A stretch of 64,000 bases of DNA from Novosphingobium sp. (GTDB lineage Bacteria; Pseudomonadota; Alphaproteobacteria; Sphingomonadales; Sphingomonadaceae): positions 16,204 to 80,203 of the forward strand of contig JAUYQH010000157.1 in NCBI GenBank assembly GCA_030697365.1. The letters run 5' to 3'. This document shows positions 1-9,719 of this stretch, in pieces; the stretch's first letter is position 1; each line of letters starts with the position of its first letter. The notes beneath the pieces are model-generated. The model saw only the letters and a list, made by a program, of their open reading frames with translations. It had not been told where the DNA came from and made no database searches. The position numbers and the translations under genes are program-made.

Positions 1-1841
1 TGATGCGCGAGGGCGGGCGGATCGCCGCCGACGCGGGCGTTCGCGACGAAGCCGGGCGGATCACCCTGACCAACGCCGCCTACACCGCTTGCGCCGTCGA
101 GGATTCCAAGGGTTGCGCCAAGCGGCCGAGCTGGCGGATCAACGCCCGCCGGGTGGTCTACGATCCGGCGAAACAGCGGGTGCGCTACGACAACGCCCGG
201 CTGCAAATCTTCGGAATCGCGATACCCCTGCCGTACCTCGCGCATTCGACCGACGGCTCGGCCGGGTCGGGCGTGCTCCCACCCGAGCTGCGATTCTCGC
301 GCTCGAACGGCGGGGAGCTAGAGCTGGGCTATTACCTGCGCCTCTCGGAATCGCGCGATCTCACGCTGTCGGGCCACGTCTACACCAAGTCGCTGCCGAT
401 GCTCGCCGCTCAGTATCGCGAGCTGACCGACAAAGGCGCGTACCAGATCACCGGCTATGCCACGCGCAGTTCGCGCCTGCCGATCGAACAGACCGGCGGA
501 ATCCGGCGCAACGATTTCCGCGGGGCGATCGACGCCAATGGCAAGTTCCAGTTCACTCCCGAATGGAGCCTGACCGCCTCTACCCGCCTGACCACCGACC
601 GCACCTTTCTGCGCCGCTACGACATCAGCCGCGACGACCGCCTGCGCAACACGCTCAACCTCGAACGGATCACCCCGGACAGCTACCTGAGCGTGGCCGG
701 CTGGGCGACCCAGTCGTTGCGCGTGGGCGAGAACCAGGGCCAGGTCCCGATCGCGCTGCCGGCGATCGACTTCCGCCGACGGATCACGGTGCCGGTGATC
801 GGCGGCAAGGTCGAATTGCGAGCCAACTCGCTGGGGATCATCCGCAGCGATGGTCAGGATACCCAGCGCGCCTTTGCCGGCGTCCGCTGGGATTTGCGCA
901 AGATTACCGTGGCCGGGATCGACGCCACACTGACCGGGCTGGTCCGTGGCGACGTCTATCACAGCGACGAGAATTTCCTGACTGCCACCCCGGCCTATCG
1001 CGGCAACGCCGGGTGGCAGGGGCGCGCGGTCGCGCTGGCCGCGGTCGACGTCAAATATCCGCTGGTCGGAGCGCTGCTGGGGGGAACGCAGATCCTCACC
1101 CCGCGCTTCCAGATCGTCGCCAGCCCGCCGGTCGACAACCTTTCCATCCCCAACGAGGATGCCCGGGCGATCGACCTGGAGGATTCCAACCTGTTCGCGC
1201 TCAACCGCTTCCCCGGTCACGACCGGATCGAGGATGGGGTTCGCTTCACCTACGGGGTCGATTGGCTGCTCGAACGCCCCCAGTGGCGGGTCAGCGCCAA
1301 TGTTGGGCAAAGCTATCGCCTGACCAACAAGCCCTCGATCTTTCCCGACGGCACCGGGCTGACCAGCCGCACCTCCGACGTGGTCGGACGCACCCAGGTG
1401 CGCTTCCGCGATTTTGTCGCGCTAACCCACCGCTACCGGCTCGACAAGGACACCCTGGCGGTCCGCCGCAACGAATTCGACGCGACGATCGGTAGCCACC
1501 GCACCTACCTCGAACTCGGTTACCTTCGGCTCAACCGCGACATCGCCGCGTTCGAAGACCTGCAGGACCGCGAGGAACTGCGTGTGGCCGGGCGGGCCGC
1601 TTTCGCGCGCTATTGGTCGGTATTTGGATCGGCGGTGTTCAACCTGACCGATCGAGACGAGGATCCGTCGTTCACTTCCGACGGGTTCGAGCCGCTGCGC
1701 ACCCGCCTTGGCGTCGCCTATAACGACGAATGCCTGGAGATGAGTTTTACCTGGCGGCGCGATTACGTCTCGACCGGCGACGCGCGCAAGGGGAACTCGT
1801 TCATCGTCCGCTTCTCGCTCAAGAACCTCGGCCTGCGGTGA
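1..1841 (+). CDS. lptD: LPS-assembly protein LptD (5'-truncated by window edge)
   Basis: Outer-membrane beta-barrel that inserts lipopolysaccharide into the outer leaflet together with LptE. Only about 612 residues are visible, and the frame is open to the window edge, so the signal peptide and most of the N-terminal OstA-like domain lie upstream. Family members are usually 700-800 residues. The visible part starts at the end of the periplasmic domain ('WRINARRVVYDPAKQRVRY') and continues into alternating aromatic/polar strands ending 'NSFIVRFSLKNLGLR', a typical barrel C-terminus. The ATG at base 3 is internal, not a true start. surA, pdxA and rsmA follow on the same strand, the classic proteobacterial order, which strongly supports the call. 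Confidence 0.93.
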   Translation, partial: MREGGRIAADAGVRDEAGRITLTNAAYTACAVEDSKGCAKRPSWRINARRVVYDPAKQRVRYDNARLQIFGIAIPLPYLAHSTDGSAGSGVLPPELRFSRSNGGELELGYYLRLSESRDLTLSGHVYTKSLPMLAAQYRELTDKGAYQITGYATRSSRLPIEQTGGIRRNDFRGAIDANGKFQFTPEWSLTASTRLTTDRTFLRRYDISRDDRLRNTLNLERITPDSYLSVAGWATQSLRVGENQGQVPIALPAIDFRRRITVPVIGGKVELRANSLGIIRSDGQDTQRAFAGVRWDLRKITVAGIDATLTGLVRGDVYHSDENFLTATPAYRGNAGWQGRAVALAAVDVKYPLVGALLGGTQILTPRFQIVASPPVDNLSIPNEDARAIDLEDSNLFALNRFPGHDRIEDGVRFTYGVDWLLERPQWRVSANVGQSYRLTNKPSIFPDGTGLTSRTSDVVGRTQVRFRDFVALTHRYRLDKDTLAVRRNEFDATIGSHRTYLELGYLRLNRDIAAFEDLQDREELRVAGRAAFARYWSVFGSAVFNLTDRDEDPSFTSDGFEPLRTRLGVAYNDECLEMSFTWRRDYVSTGDARKGNSFIVRFSLKNLGLR

Positions 1842-1977
1842 TACTTGGCAGCCCCCGGGTCCTTGGCAGTAGCGACCAAAGCCGCTATCGCGCCGCCGCA
1901 GCGGGTTCACTCAGCTTCGGTTAAGCCGCTCGCCCACACATGGCGGCCCAATCGGAACGGGATATTCCCCGCCCCGC

Positions 1978-3381
1978 ATGCACAGGAACGACACCTTCGT
2001 GAGCCATAGCGCCTTTCGCCTTACTCCCGCCCGTCTCGCCGTGATGACCGGTCTGCTCGCCCTGGCCGGCGCCGCGGTGGCGCAAGATGTCGCGCCCGCA
2101 CCCGCGCCCGCCAGTGACGAAGCACCCGCAGCCGAAGTCGCCGCGCTCAATCTACCGCAAGGTCCCACCACCTTTCTTGCGCCTAACCCCAACGTGCGCC
2201 GCGCGACAGCCAAGGTGAACGGCGATATCATCACCGAAACCGACATCAGCCAGCGGGTCGCGCTGGTGGTGGCGGCCAGCGAGGCCAAGATCGGCGCGGA
2301 GGAATTGGGCCGCCTGCGCCTTCAGGTGTTGCGCAACCTGATCGACGAAACGTTGCAGATCCAGGAAGCCAAGGCCGCCGAGATCGAGGTCGGCGACGAC
2401 GAGGTGAACCAGACTTTCGCCCGCGTAGCCCAGCAGAACTTCGGTCAGAACCCGGCCGCGCTCGACGGCTATCTGACCCGGATCGGTTCCTCCGCGAATT
2501 CGCTCAAGCGGCAGATCCGCGGCGAACTTTCGTGGCAGCGCCTGCTGCGCCGCAACGTCCAGCCGTTCATCAACGTCTCGGACGGCGAGGTGAACGAAAC
2601 GCTCGAGCGGCTCAAGGCGGCCAAGGGCACCGACGAATACCGGATCGGCGAAATCTTTCTCTCGGCAACCGAGGATACCAAGACCGCGTCGTTCGAGAAC
2701 GGCAAGAAGATTGTCGAGCAGATCAGGCAGGGCGGCAGCTTCGTTGCCTATGCCCGCCAGTTCTCCGAGGCTTCGACCGCCGCGGTCGGGGGCGATCTGG
2801 GCTGGATCCGCCTCGCGCAGCTGCCGGCCGAACTGGCCACCGTAGCCCGCGATCTCGGGGCCGGTCAGTTGGTCGGTCCGGTGGAGGTTCCAGGCGGTTT
2901 CTCGATCCTTTACATGATCGACAAGCGCCAGGTCCTGACCGCCGATCCGCGCGACGCATTGCTCAGCCTCAAGCAGATCACGCTGACGTTCCCCAAGGGC
3001 GCGACGCAGGCCTCGGCGGCGCCGAAGGTCGTCGAATTCACCCGCGGGGTTCAGGCGATGAAGGGTTGCGGAGAAGCCGAAACTGCGGCCGCCGCGCTCG
3101 GCGCCACGGTCGTCGGCAACGACAACATAAAAGTGCGCGATTTGCCTGCTCCGCTCCAGGAAGCGATGCTCAAGCTCTCGCTGGGCGAGACCACGCCGCC
3201 ATTCGGCTCGGTCGAGGATGGGGTGCGGGTGTTGATGCTGTGCGGGCGCGACGACCCGCAAACCGGTGCAGGTCCGAGCTTTGACGAGCTCATGGCCCAG
3301 ATGGAGGACGACCGGGTCAACAAGCGCGCCCAGATCTATCTTCGCGACCTGCGGCGCGATGCGGTGATCGACTACAACTGA
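1978..3381 (+). CDS. surA: SurA-type periplasmic chaperone / peptidyl-prolyl isomerase
   Basis: Periplasmic chaperone that escorts unfolded outer-membrane proteins to the BAM complex. The 467-residue product has a Sec signal peptide ('TGLLALAGAAVAQ'), an Ala/Pro-rich linker, a SurA N-terminal chaperone domain (about 70-210) and one clear parvulin domain (about 217-312, with 'AAVGGDLGWIRLAQLP'). A more degenerate second segment follows ('LSLGETTPPFGSVEDGVRVL'). The ATG at 1978 gives a slightly long n-region, and a GTG 21 bases downstream is an alternative start. It lies between lptD and pdxA, as in many proteobacteria, so its main clients may include LptD itself. Confidence 0.93.
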   Translation: MHRNDTFVSHSAFRLTPARLAVMTGLLALAGAAVAQDVAPAPAPASDEAPAAEVAALNLPQGPTTFLAPNPNVRRATAKVNGDIITETDISQRVALVVAASEAKIGAEELGRLRLQVLRNLIDETLQIQEAKAAEIEVGDDEVNQTFARVAQQNFGQNPAALDGYLTRIGSSANSLKRQIRGELSWQRLLRRNVQPFINVSDGEVNETLERLKAAKGTDEYRIGEIFLSATEDTKTASFENGKKIVEQIRQGGSFVAYARQFSEASTAAVGGDLGWIRLAQLPAELATVARDLGAGQLVGPVEVPGGFSILYMIDKRQVLTADPRDALLSLKQITLTFPKGATQASAAPKVVEFTRGVQAMKGCGEAETAAAALGATVVGNDNIKVRDLPAPLQEAMLKLSLGETTPPFGSVEDGVRVLMLCGRDDPQTGAGPSFDELMAQMEDDRVNKRAQIYLRDLRRDAVIDYN

Positions 3382-3431
3382 CGCGCATTCGAGCGGGTTC
3401 ACCCAGGCCCCGGTTCTGCTAGGACCGGGGC

Positions 3432-4442
3432 GTGCCTAACACGTTGTCCCCCCTCGCCCTGTCACTTGGCGACCCAGCCGGGGTAGGTCCCGAGCTTGCC
3501 TGCGCGGCATGGCTCGCGCGACGCGAGGCGGGGCTGGCGCCGTTTTTCGTGGTCGGCAGCATTTCGATCCTCGCCGGTGCGGCGCAGGCCCGCGGGCTGA
3601 CAGTGCCCTTGTTGGCGATCGACGCGCCCGACGCCGCGGCGGACTGTTTCAGCGATGTTTTGCCGGTGCTCGACATCGCGGGGCTTGATTATGCCCCCGG
3701 CTCGCCGAGCAAGGCCGGAGCGGAACTGGCGCTGCAATCGCTGGAGATCGCCACCGGGCTGGTCCGAAGCGGCGCGGCGGCGGCGCTGGTCACCGCACCG
3801 GTGGGCAAGGCCCAGTTCGCCGCGGTCGGCTTCAGCCATCCCGGCCAGACCGAATACGTCGCCGAACGCTGCGGCGTTTCCGCAGGCAACGCGGTGATGA
3901 TGCTTGCCGGGCCAAGCCTGCGGGTGGTGCCGGTCACGGTCCACGTCGCGCTGGCCGAGGTGCCCGGGCTGCTCACCGCCGAGCTGATCCGCAACCGCAC
4001 CGCCATCGCCGCCGCCGCGCTGGCCCGCGATTTCGGGATCGAGCGACCGCGGATCGCGCTGGCCGGGCTCAACCCCCACGCCGGTGAGGATGGCCGCTTC
4101 GGGCGCGAGGAAATCGCGATCATCGCCCCCGCCGTCGCCCAGCTCCGCGCCGAGGGGTTCGACATTGCCGGACCCTTGCCCGCCGACGGGATGTTCCACG
4201 CCGAAGCCCGCGCGCGCTATGACCTGGCGGTGTGCATGTACCACGATCAGGCGCTGATCCCGTTGAAAGCGCTCGATTTCGACCATGGGGTCAACGTAAC
4301 GCTGGGGTTGCCGATCGTGCGCACCTCGCCCGATCACGGCACTGCTTTCGGCATCGCCGGGACCGGGCAGGCGCGGGTGGGGCCGACTTTGGCCGCGATC
4401 CGCATGGCGGGCGAATGCGCGGCGCGGCGAGCGGCTGCTTGA
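3432..4442 (+). CDS. pdxA: 4-hydroxythreonine-4-phosphate dehydrogenase
   Basis: Cytosolic NAD-dependent enzyme of the DXP-dependent pyridoxal phosphate pathway; it oxidises 4-phosphohydroxy-L-threonine. The 336-residue length matches the family. Visible signatures are the N-terminal '[13 protein letters not shown]', the metal-ligand regions '[14 protein letters not shown]', '[13 protein letters not shown]' and '[10 protein letters not shown]', and the C-terminal '[16 protein letters not shown]'. It starts with GTG, 50 bases after surA. Its TGA stop overlaps the proposed TTG start of rsmA, so translation of the two is probably coupled. Confidence 0.95.
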   Translation: MPNTLSPLALSLGDPAGVGPELACAAWLARREAGLAPFFVVGSISILAGAAQARGLTVPLLAIDAPDAAADCFSDVLPVLDIAGLDYAPGSPSKAGAELALQSLEIATGLVRSGAAAALVTAPVGKAQFAAVGFSHPGQTEYVAERCGVSAGNAVMMLAGPSLRVVPVTVHVALAEVPGLLTAELIRNRTAIAAAALARDFGIERPRIALAGLNPHAGEDGRFGREEIAIIAPAVAQLRAEGFDIAGPLPADGMFHAEARARYDLAVCMYHDQALIPLKALDFDHGVNVTLGLPIVRTSPDHGTAFGIAGTGQARVGPTLAAIRMAGECAARRAAA

Positions 4443-5251
4443 GCACATTGCCCCCCTTGCGCGAAGTCATAGCGCGCCACGGCCTTTCCGCGAGCAAGGC
4501 GCTCGGCCAGAACTTCCTGCTCGACGAGAACCTGCTCGATCGGATCGCAGCGATTCCCGGCATCCTGGCAGGGCAGGAGGTGCTCGAGATCGGCCCCGGC
4601 CCGGGCGGGCTGACCCGCGCACTGCTCCGCGCCGGGGCACACGTCACCGCGATCGAGATGGACCGCCGCTGCATGCCCGCGCTGGCCGAACTGGGCGAAG
4701 CGTTCCCCGGGCGGCTGCGCGTGCTCGAAGGCGATGCGCTCAAGCTCGATCACGGGATCGAAGGTCCGTTCCACATCGTCGCCAACCTGCCCTACAACGT
4801 CGGTACCGCGCTGCTGGTCGGCTGGCTGGGCGGGGAGGCCTGGCCGCCGCAATGGGCCTCGCTGACGCTGATGTTTCAGGAGGAAGTCGCCCGACGGATC
4901 GTCGCCGCGCCCGATACCTCGGCCTATGGGCGGCTAGCGGTGCTCGCCCAGTGGCGCAGTTCGGCAAAGTTGGCGCTCAAGGTCCACCGCAGCGCATTCA
5001 CCCCGCCGCCCAAAGTGATGAGCGCGGTGGTCCATATCGTCCCCACGGCGATGCCCGAGGGGGTTTCGGCGCGGGTGCTGGAGCGCGTCACCGCAGCTGC
5101 CTTCGGCCAGCGCCGCAAGATGCTGCGGCAAAGTCTCAAAAGTCTCGACGGGGCGCTCGTGGCGCTCGACGCACGGACCATCGATCCCCAACGTCGCGCC
5201 GAAACGCTGAGCGTGGACGAATTTGTCGCGGTGGCGCGGGCGCTAAGCTGA
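4439..5251 (+). CDS. rsmA: 16S rRNA (adenine1518-N6/adenine1519-N6)-dimethyltransferase
   Basis: Methylates two adjacent adenines in the 3' hairpin of 16S rRNA during 30S maturation (KsgA). SAM motif I is 'EIGPGPGG' (about residue 48) and the catalytic motif IV is 'NLPYNV' (about 115), preceded by the family hallmark '[15 protein letters not shown]'. The ORF track begins at 4232, but that extension is a shadow of pdxA. I chose the TTG at 4439, which overlaps the pdxA stop (TTGA) and gives 270 residues with the usual short N-terminus. An ATG at 4415 is an alternative. The 3' end overlaps the convergent malate synthase gene by 9 bases. Confidence 0.93.
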   Translation: MSTLPPLREVIARHGLSASKALGQNFLLDENLLDRIAAIPGILAGQEVLEIGPGPGGLTRALLRAGAHVTAIEMDRRCMPALAELGEAFPGRLRVLEGDALKLDHGIEGPFHIVANLPYNVGTALLVGWLGGEAWPPQWASLTLMFQEEVARRIVAAPDTSAYGRLAVLAQWRSSAKLALKVHRSAFTPPPKVMSAVVHIVPTAMPEGVSARVLERVTAAAFGQRRKMLRQSLKSLDGALVALDARTIDPQRRAETLSVDEFVAVARALS

Positions 5252-7360
5252 TGCCGCCTTCTTCCGCTGCCGCCAGGCGTGGAGCAGCGGTTCGGTGTAA
5301 CCGTTGGGCTGCTCGACACCCTTGAAAACAAGCTCGCAAGCAGCTTGAAATGCCATGCTTTTATCGAAGTCGGGCGCCATCGGTTCGTACAGCGGATCGC
5401 TTGCGTTCTGCGCATCGACTCTCGCCGCCATTCGCTTGAGCGCATCCATCACCTGATCGCGGGTGCAGACCCCGTGGAGCAGCCAGTTGGCCATGTGCTG
5501 CGACGATATCCGCAGCGTCGCGCGATCCTCCATCAGTCCGATGTCGTTGATATCGGGCACTTTCGAGCAGCCGACGCCCGCGTCGATCCAGCGCACGACA
5601 TAGCCGAGCAAGCCTTGCGCGTTGTTTTCGAGTTCGTCCCGTATTTCGGCTTCGGACCAGTTGGTTCCTTCCGCCAGTGGAATCGTCAACAGGTCCTCGA
5701 GCCCCGGAATTCCCAGCAGTTCGACCTCACGCTGACGCTCGAACACATCGACCTGATGATAGTGCAGCGCGTGGAGCGTCGCCGCGGTCGGCGAAGGAAC
5801 CCAGGCGGTGTTGGCCCCGGTGCAAGGGTGAGCGATCTTCTCGATCAACATCGCGTGCATCCGGTCGGGCGCCGCCCACATCCCCTTGCCGATCTGCGCC
5901 TTGCCCGAGAAGCCGTGCTGCAAGCCTATGGCGACATTGCGCTTTTCGTAGGCGTCGATCCACTTCGACTGCTTCATCGCGCCTTTGCGGACCATCGCCC
6001 CGGCCTGCATAGAGGTGTGCATCTCGTCGCCCGTCCGGTCGAGGAAACCGGTGTTGATGAACACCACACGGTCTCTCACCGCGTGAATGCACGCCGAAAG
6101 ATTGGCAGATGTGCGGCGCTCCTCATCCATCACCCCAACTTTGACGGTGTGCCGCGGCAGTTCGAGCAAATCCTCTACCGCATCGAACAAATCATTGGTA
6201 AAGCCACATTCCTCCGGGCCGTGCATCTTCGGCTTGACGATGTAGATCGAGCCGCAACGCGAATTGCGATAACGCCCAAGACCGGCGATGTCGTGCGCAC
6301 CGATGGCGCTGGTGATCACCGCGTCCATAATTCCCTCGGGAATTTCCGATCCATCGGCGAGGCGGATCGCGGGGTTGGTCATCAGGTGACCGACGTTGCG
6401 CACGAACAGCAGGCTGCGTCCCGGCACGTCGATGGGCGAGCCGTCAGTGGCGGTCCAGCGGCGATCTGGCTCGAGCGAGCGGGTCTGCTCGGCCCCGCCC
6501 TTGGCGAAGCTCGCGGTCAGATCGCCGCGCATCAGGCCCAGCCAGTTACGATAGGCGTGGAGCTTGTCTTCGGCATCGACCGCGGCCACCGAATCCTCGA
6601 GATCGACGATCGTGGTCAGCGCGGATTCGAGCACGATGTCGGCGATCCCGGCGCGGTCTTCAGAGCCCACCGGATGGCTCGAATCGATCACAATTTCGAT
6701 ATGCAAGCCGTTGTTACAAAAAAGTAATCCGCCTTCGGATCGGCCGAGATACTGGCGTGGATCGCACAGCAGCGGCAAGTCACCGCCATCCCACTCCGCC
6801 CAGTCGTCGCCCGCTTCGAGCGGAATCGCCAGGTCGAGAAACGCGCGCCCCGCAGCGACCACCGCGGCACCACGCGCGGGATCGTAGCCTTTGCCCGGGG
6901 CGGCAGGCGCCGCCGGCAGCGCGTCGGTGCCATACCATGCGTCGTAAAGGCTGCCCCAGCGCGCGTTGGCGGCGTTAAGCGCAAACCGTTCGTTGAGCGA
7001 GGGAACGACGAGTTGGGGCCCGGCCAGCGCGGCGATCTCGCGATCGACGTTCTGCGTCCCGATGGTGAAGTCGCCGGGATCGCTGACGAGATAGCCGATC
7101 TGCTCGAGGAAGGCCCGGTATGCCGCTTCATCGTGAGGCTTTCCACGGCGCTCCTGATGCCAGGCGTCGATTTGCGCCTGCAGGATATCGCGCCTCGCCA
7201 AGAGCTCGCGATTGCGCGGCACGAACCGCGTGCACAGCGCCGCGAAATCCGCCCAGAACTTCGCCCCGTCGCGCCCCAGCGGTGCGAGCACGTCGTGTTC
7301 GATGAAATCAGCCAGCCGGGCTTCGACCTGCAATCCGGCGCGTTCGACTGTCTTGTCCAT
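5243..7360 (-). CDS. glcB: Malate synthase G
   Basis: Condenses glyoxylate with acetyl-CoA to malate, completing the glyoxylate shunt or glycolate use. The 705-residue size is typical of the monomeric G isoform rather than the roughly 530-residue A isoform. Clear family stretches are '[20 protein letters not shown]'-like sequence, '[15 protein letters not shown]' and '[12 protein letters not shown]'-like '[20 protein letters not shown]'. I start at the ATG of 'MDKTVERAG', preceded by GCGAGG. The ORF-track start 28 codons upstream adds an Arg-rich stretch that is unlike the family. Isocitrate lyase is not in the window. Confidence 0.95.
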   Translation of the reverse strand: MDKTVERAGLQVEARLADFIEHDVLAPLGRDGAKFWADFAALCTRFVPRNRELLARRDILQAQIDAWHQERRGKPHDEAAYRAFLEQIGYLVSDPGDFTIGTQNVDREIAALAGPQLVVPSLNERFALNAANARWGSLYDAWYGTDALPAAPAAPGKGYDPARGAAVVAAGRAFLDLAIPLEAGDDWAEWDGGDLPLLCDPRQYLGRSEGGLLFCNNGLHIEIVIDSSHPVGSEDRAGIADIVLESALTTIVDLEDSVAAVDAEDKLHAYRNWLGLMRGDLTASFAKGGAEQTRSLEPDRRWTATDGSPIDVPGRSLLFVRNVGHLMTNPAIRLADGSEIPEGIMDAVITSAIGAHDIAGLGRYRNSRCGSIYIVKPKMHGPEECGFTNDLFDAVEDLLELPRHTVKVGVMDEERRTSANLSACIHAVRDRVVFINTGFLDRTGDEMHTSMQAGAMVRKGAMKQSKWIDAYEKRNVAIGLQHGFSGKAQIGKGMWAAPDRMHAMLIEKIAHPCTGANTAWVPSPTAATLHALHYHQVDVFERQREVELLGIPGLEDLLTIPLAEGTNWSEAEIRDELENNAQGLLGYVVRWIDAGVGCSKVPDINDIGLMEDRATLRISSQHMANWLLHGVCTRDQVMDALKRMAARVDAQNASDPLYEPMAPDFDKSMAFQAACELVFKGVEQPNGYTEPLLHAWRQRKKAASA

Positions 7361-7493
7361 ACAACCTCGCTTTCCCGGAACGCGCGAGCGGCTCCGGATA
7401 TATCGCTTGCTGCCCTGGGGAGGTACCCCGCGCCTATGGCGCAAGCCGCTGCGGTTGGCAACGATGCGCGGGTTCGGCTAGGGCTGGTTGCAG

Positions 7494-8699
7494 ATGCAAC
7501 AGCTTTCCCCCGCCGAGGCCGCGCTGGTCAACCTGGTCGACCCCGCCCCGATGCTCGCCCAAGTCGAGACATGGAGCGCGATCAACAGCGGCACGCGCAA
7601 TCTGGCCGGTCTGACGGCACAGGCAGAAGCGCTTGCAGCTGCATTCGCCCCCCTGCCCGGCCGAATCGAACTGGTCGACGCCGCCCCGGTGGACGCGGTC
7701 GCGCCAGACGGCACCGTGCAGCCGCTCGAACACGGCCGCCATCTTGTCCTGCGGGTCCGGCCCGACGCCGCTCGGCGCATTCTGCTAACCGGCCATATGG
7801 ACACCGTCTTCGCCACGGACCATCCGTTTCAGGCGCAACGCTGGATCGACGAGGAAACGCTCAACGGACCCGGCGTGGCCGACATGAAGGGCGGGCTGGC
7901 AGTGATCCTCGCCGCGCTGACCGCGTTCGAGGCCAGCCCGGCGGCTTCGCGGATCGGCTACGACGTGCTGGTCAATTCGGACGAGGAAACCGGTTCGCTG
8001 TCCTCCGCCGCGCTGATCGCCGATCTGGCGCAAGGCAAGGCCGCAGCGTTGACTTATGAGCCCTCTGCCCTGCCCGATGGAACGCTGGCGGGCGCGCGCG
8101 GCGGCAGCGGCAACTTTTCCGCGGTCGTCACCGGCCGCTCGGCCCACGCCGGGCGCAATCCCTCGTGGGGCCGCAACGCCGTTGTCGCCGCAGCCGACCT
8201 CGCCTTGCGGCTCAAGACGATGGAGAGCGCGAGCCTGTCGATCAACCCGGCCCGGATCGAGGGGGGTAGCGCCAACAACGTCGTCCCCGACCACGCCATT
8301 CTGCGCTTCAACATCCGCCCGCGGGGAACGCTCGACGCCGAGCGTTTCGACCACGCGATCTACGGCGTCTGTCGCGAGGTGGAACTCGAACACGAGGTCG
8401 AGGTCCGGCTCCACGGCGGGATCACCCGTGCCCCCAAGCCGCTGACCCCGGCCGCGGAGACGCTGTTCGGGCTGGTTCGCGACTGCGGAGCCGCGCTCGG
8501 CCAGACGATCGCCTGGCAGACTTCGGGCGGGGTTTGCGACGGCAACAACATTGCCGCTTGCGGGGTGCCGGTGGTCGATACGATGGGTGTGCGCGGGGGC
8601 GCGATCCACAGCAGCGACGAGTACCTGATCGTACCCTCGCTGGCCGAGCGCGCGGCGCTGTCGGCGGTGGTTCTGCACCGCCTCGCCGGGGGAGAATGA
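7494..8699 (+). CDS. M20/M25/M40 family metallo-hydrolase (peptidase-like)
   Basis: A dinuclear-zinc amidohydrolase of the M20 family, 401 residues. The metal and catalytic set looks complete: 'TGHMDTVF' (about 98), 'GVADMKGGLAV' (about 128), 'NSDEETGSL' (about 162) and the C-terminal 'GAIHSSDEY' (about 371). A lid/dimerisation domain lies between ('GRSAHAGRNPSWG'). Start: ATG at 7494 with AGGG about 10 bases upstream; the track's TTG at 7488 sits too close to it. It overlaps astA by ATGA and is followed by astB, so it probably acts in arginine/N-succinyl-amino-acid metabolism. The actual substrate cannot be read from sequence. Confidence 0.85.
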   Translation: MQQLSPAEAALVNLVDPAPMLAQVETWSAINSGTRNLAGLTAQAEALAAAFAPLPGRIELVDAAPVDAVAPDGTVQPLEHGRHLVLRVRPDAARRILLTGHMDTVFATDHPFQAQRWIDEETLNGPGVADMKGGLAVILAALTAFEASPAASRIGYDVLVNSDEETGSLSSAALIADLAQGKAAALTYEPSALPDGTLAGARGGSGNFSAVVTGRSAHAGRNPSWGRNAVVAAADLALRLKTMESASLSINPARIEGGSANNVVPDHAILRFNIRPRGTLDAERFDHAIYGVCREVELEHEVEVRLHGGITRAPKPLTPAAETLFGLVRDCGAALGQTIAWQTSGGVCDGNNIAACGVPVVDTMGVRGGAIHSSDEYLIVPSLAERAALSAVVLHRLAGGE

Positions 8700-9715
8700 C
8701 GATGGCCTTCCGCATTCGGGCTGCGAAGACCGGCGACCTTCAACCTCTCTACGAGATGGCCAAACTGACCGGCGGCGGATTCACAAACCTGCCGCCAGAT
8801 CGCAAGGCGCTCTCGGCCAAGCTCGCTCGCTCCGCCGAGGCATATGATCGAAGCGATGACCAGGGTGGCGACGAACTCTTTGTGATCGTGCTGGAAAATG
8901 CCGAAACCGGTGAAGTTCGCGGGACCGCGCAGATGTTCACCCGGGTGGGCCAGTCGTCACCGTTCTACAGCTATCGCCTGGCCACGCTGACCCAGCATTC
9001 GAAGGAACTGGCGCGTACCTTCCGCGCCGAGATGCTCAACCTCGTCACCGATCTGGAAGGATCGAGCGAGGTTGGCGGGCTGTTTCTTCACCCGTCCGAG
9101 CGTGCCGGCGGGCTGGGACTTTTGCTCGCACGCAGCCGCTACCTGTTCATCGCCATGCACCGCGCGCGATTCGGCGACCGAATCCTCGCCGAATTGCGCG
9201 GGGTGATCGACGAGCGCGGCGGATCGCCGTTCTGGGACGGAGTGGCGGGACGATTCTTCGGGATGGGCTTCCAGGAAGCCGACTATTTCAACGCAATCAA
9301 CGGCCACCAGTTCATCGCCGACCTCATGCCCAAGCACCCGGTGTACATCGCGATGTTGCCCGAAACCGCGCGAAGCGCCATCGGCCTGCCGCATCCGTCG
9401 GGACGTGCGGCGATGCGGATGCTCGAGGCCGAAGGATTCGCCTACGAGGGCTACGTCGATATCTTCGACGGCGGCCCGACGATGACCGCGCGCACCGACC
9501 GGGTCGAGAGCATCTGCAACGCGCGGAGCGGCCTCGTCGCCGAAATGTCCGGTGAAGCGGCCATCAAGGCGCTTGTCGCAACCGGCCATCTCGCCGAGTT
9601 TCGCTGCTGCTTCGGGATGATCGACGAGCGCGAGGGGGCAGTGGCGATCGACCCCGCGTGCGCCGCCACGCTGGATGTCAGGCCCGGCGATGCCGTCTGG
9701 TGGATTGCGCGGTGA
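8696..9715 (+). CDS. astA: Arginine N-succinyltransferase
   Basis: First enzyme of the arginine succinyltransferase (AST) pathway; it transfers succinyl from succinyl-CoA to the alpha-amino group of arginine. The 339-residue length fits AstA (about 340). Family stretches include 'RIRAAKTGDLQPLYEMAKLTG', here an N-terminal GNAT-like fold, 'RGTAQMFTRVGQSSPFYSYR' and 'LPHPSGRAAMRMLEAEGF'. The start codon overlaps the stop of the M20 gene (ATGA); a second in-frame ATG lies two codons later. astB follows after 4 bases, so the three genes form one operon. Only this single AstA is present; there is no AruF/AruG pair. Confidence 0.93.
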   Translation: MTMAFRIRAAKTGDLQPLYEMAKLTGGGFTNLPPDRKALSAKLARSAEAYDRSDDQGGDELFVIVLENAETGEVRGTAQMFTRVGQSSPFYSYRLATLTQHSKELARTFRAEMLNLVTDLEGSSEVGGLFLHPSERAGGLGLLLARSRYLFIAMHRARFGDRILAELRGVIDERGGSPFWDGVAGRFFGMGFQEADYFNAINGHQFIADLMPKHPVYIAMLPETARSAIGLPHPSGRAAMRMLEAEGFAYEGYVDIFDGGPTMTARTDRVESICNARSGLVAEMSGEAAIKALVATGHLAEFRCCFGMIDEREGAVAIDPACAATLDVRPGDAVWWIAR

Positions 9716-9719
9716 CGTC

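Noticed and set aside
3-1841. lptD as a pseudogene or short paralogue
   Set aside because: The missing N-terminus is explained by the window edge; the frame is open at base 1 and the visible barrel is intact.
5279-6727. 482-codon ORF antisense to malate synthase
   Set aside because: The malate synthase frame has unmistakable family motifs; the antisense product has none.
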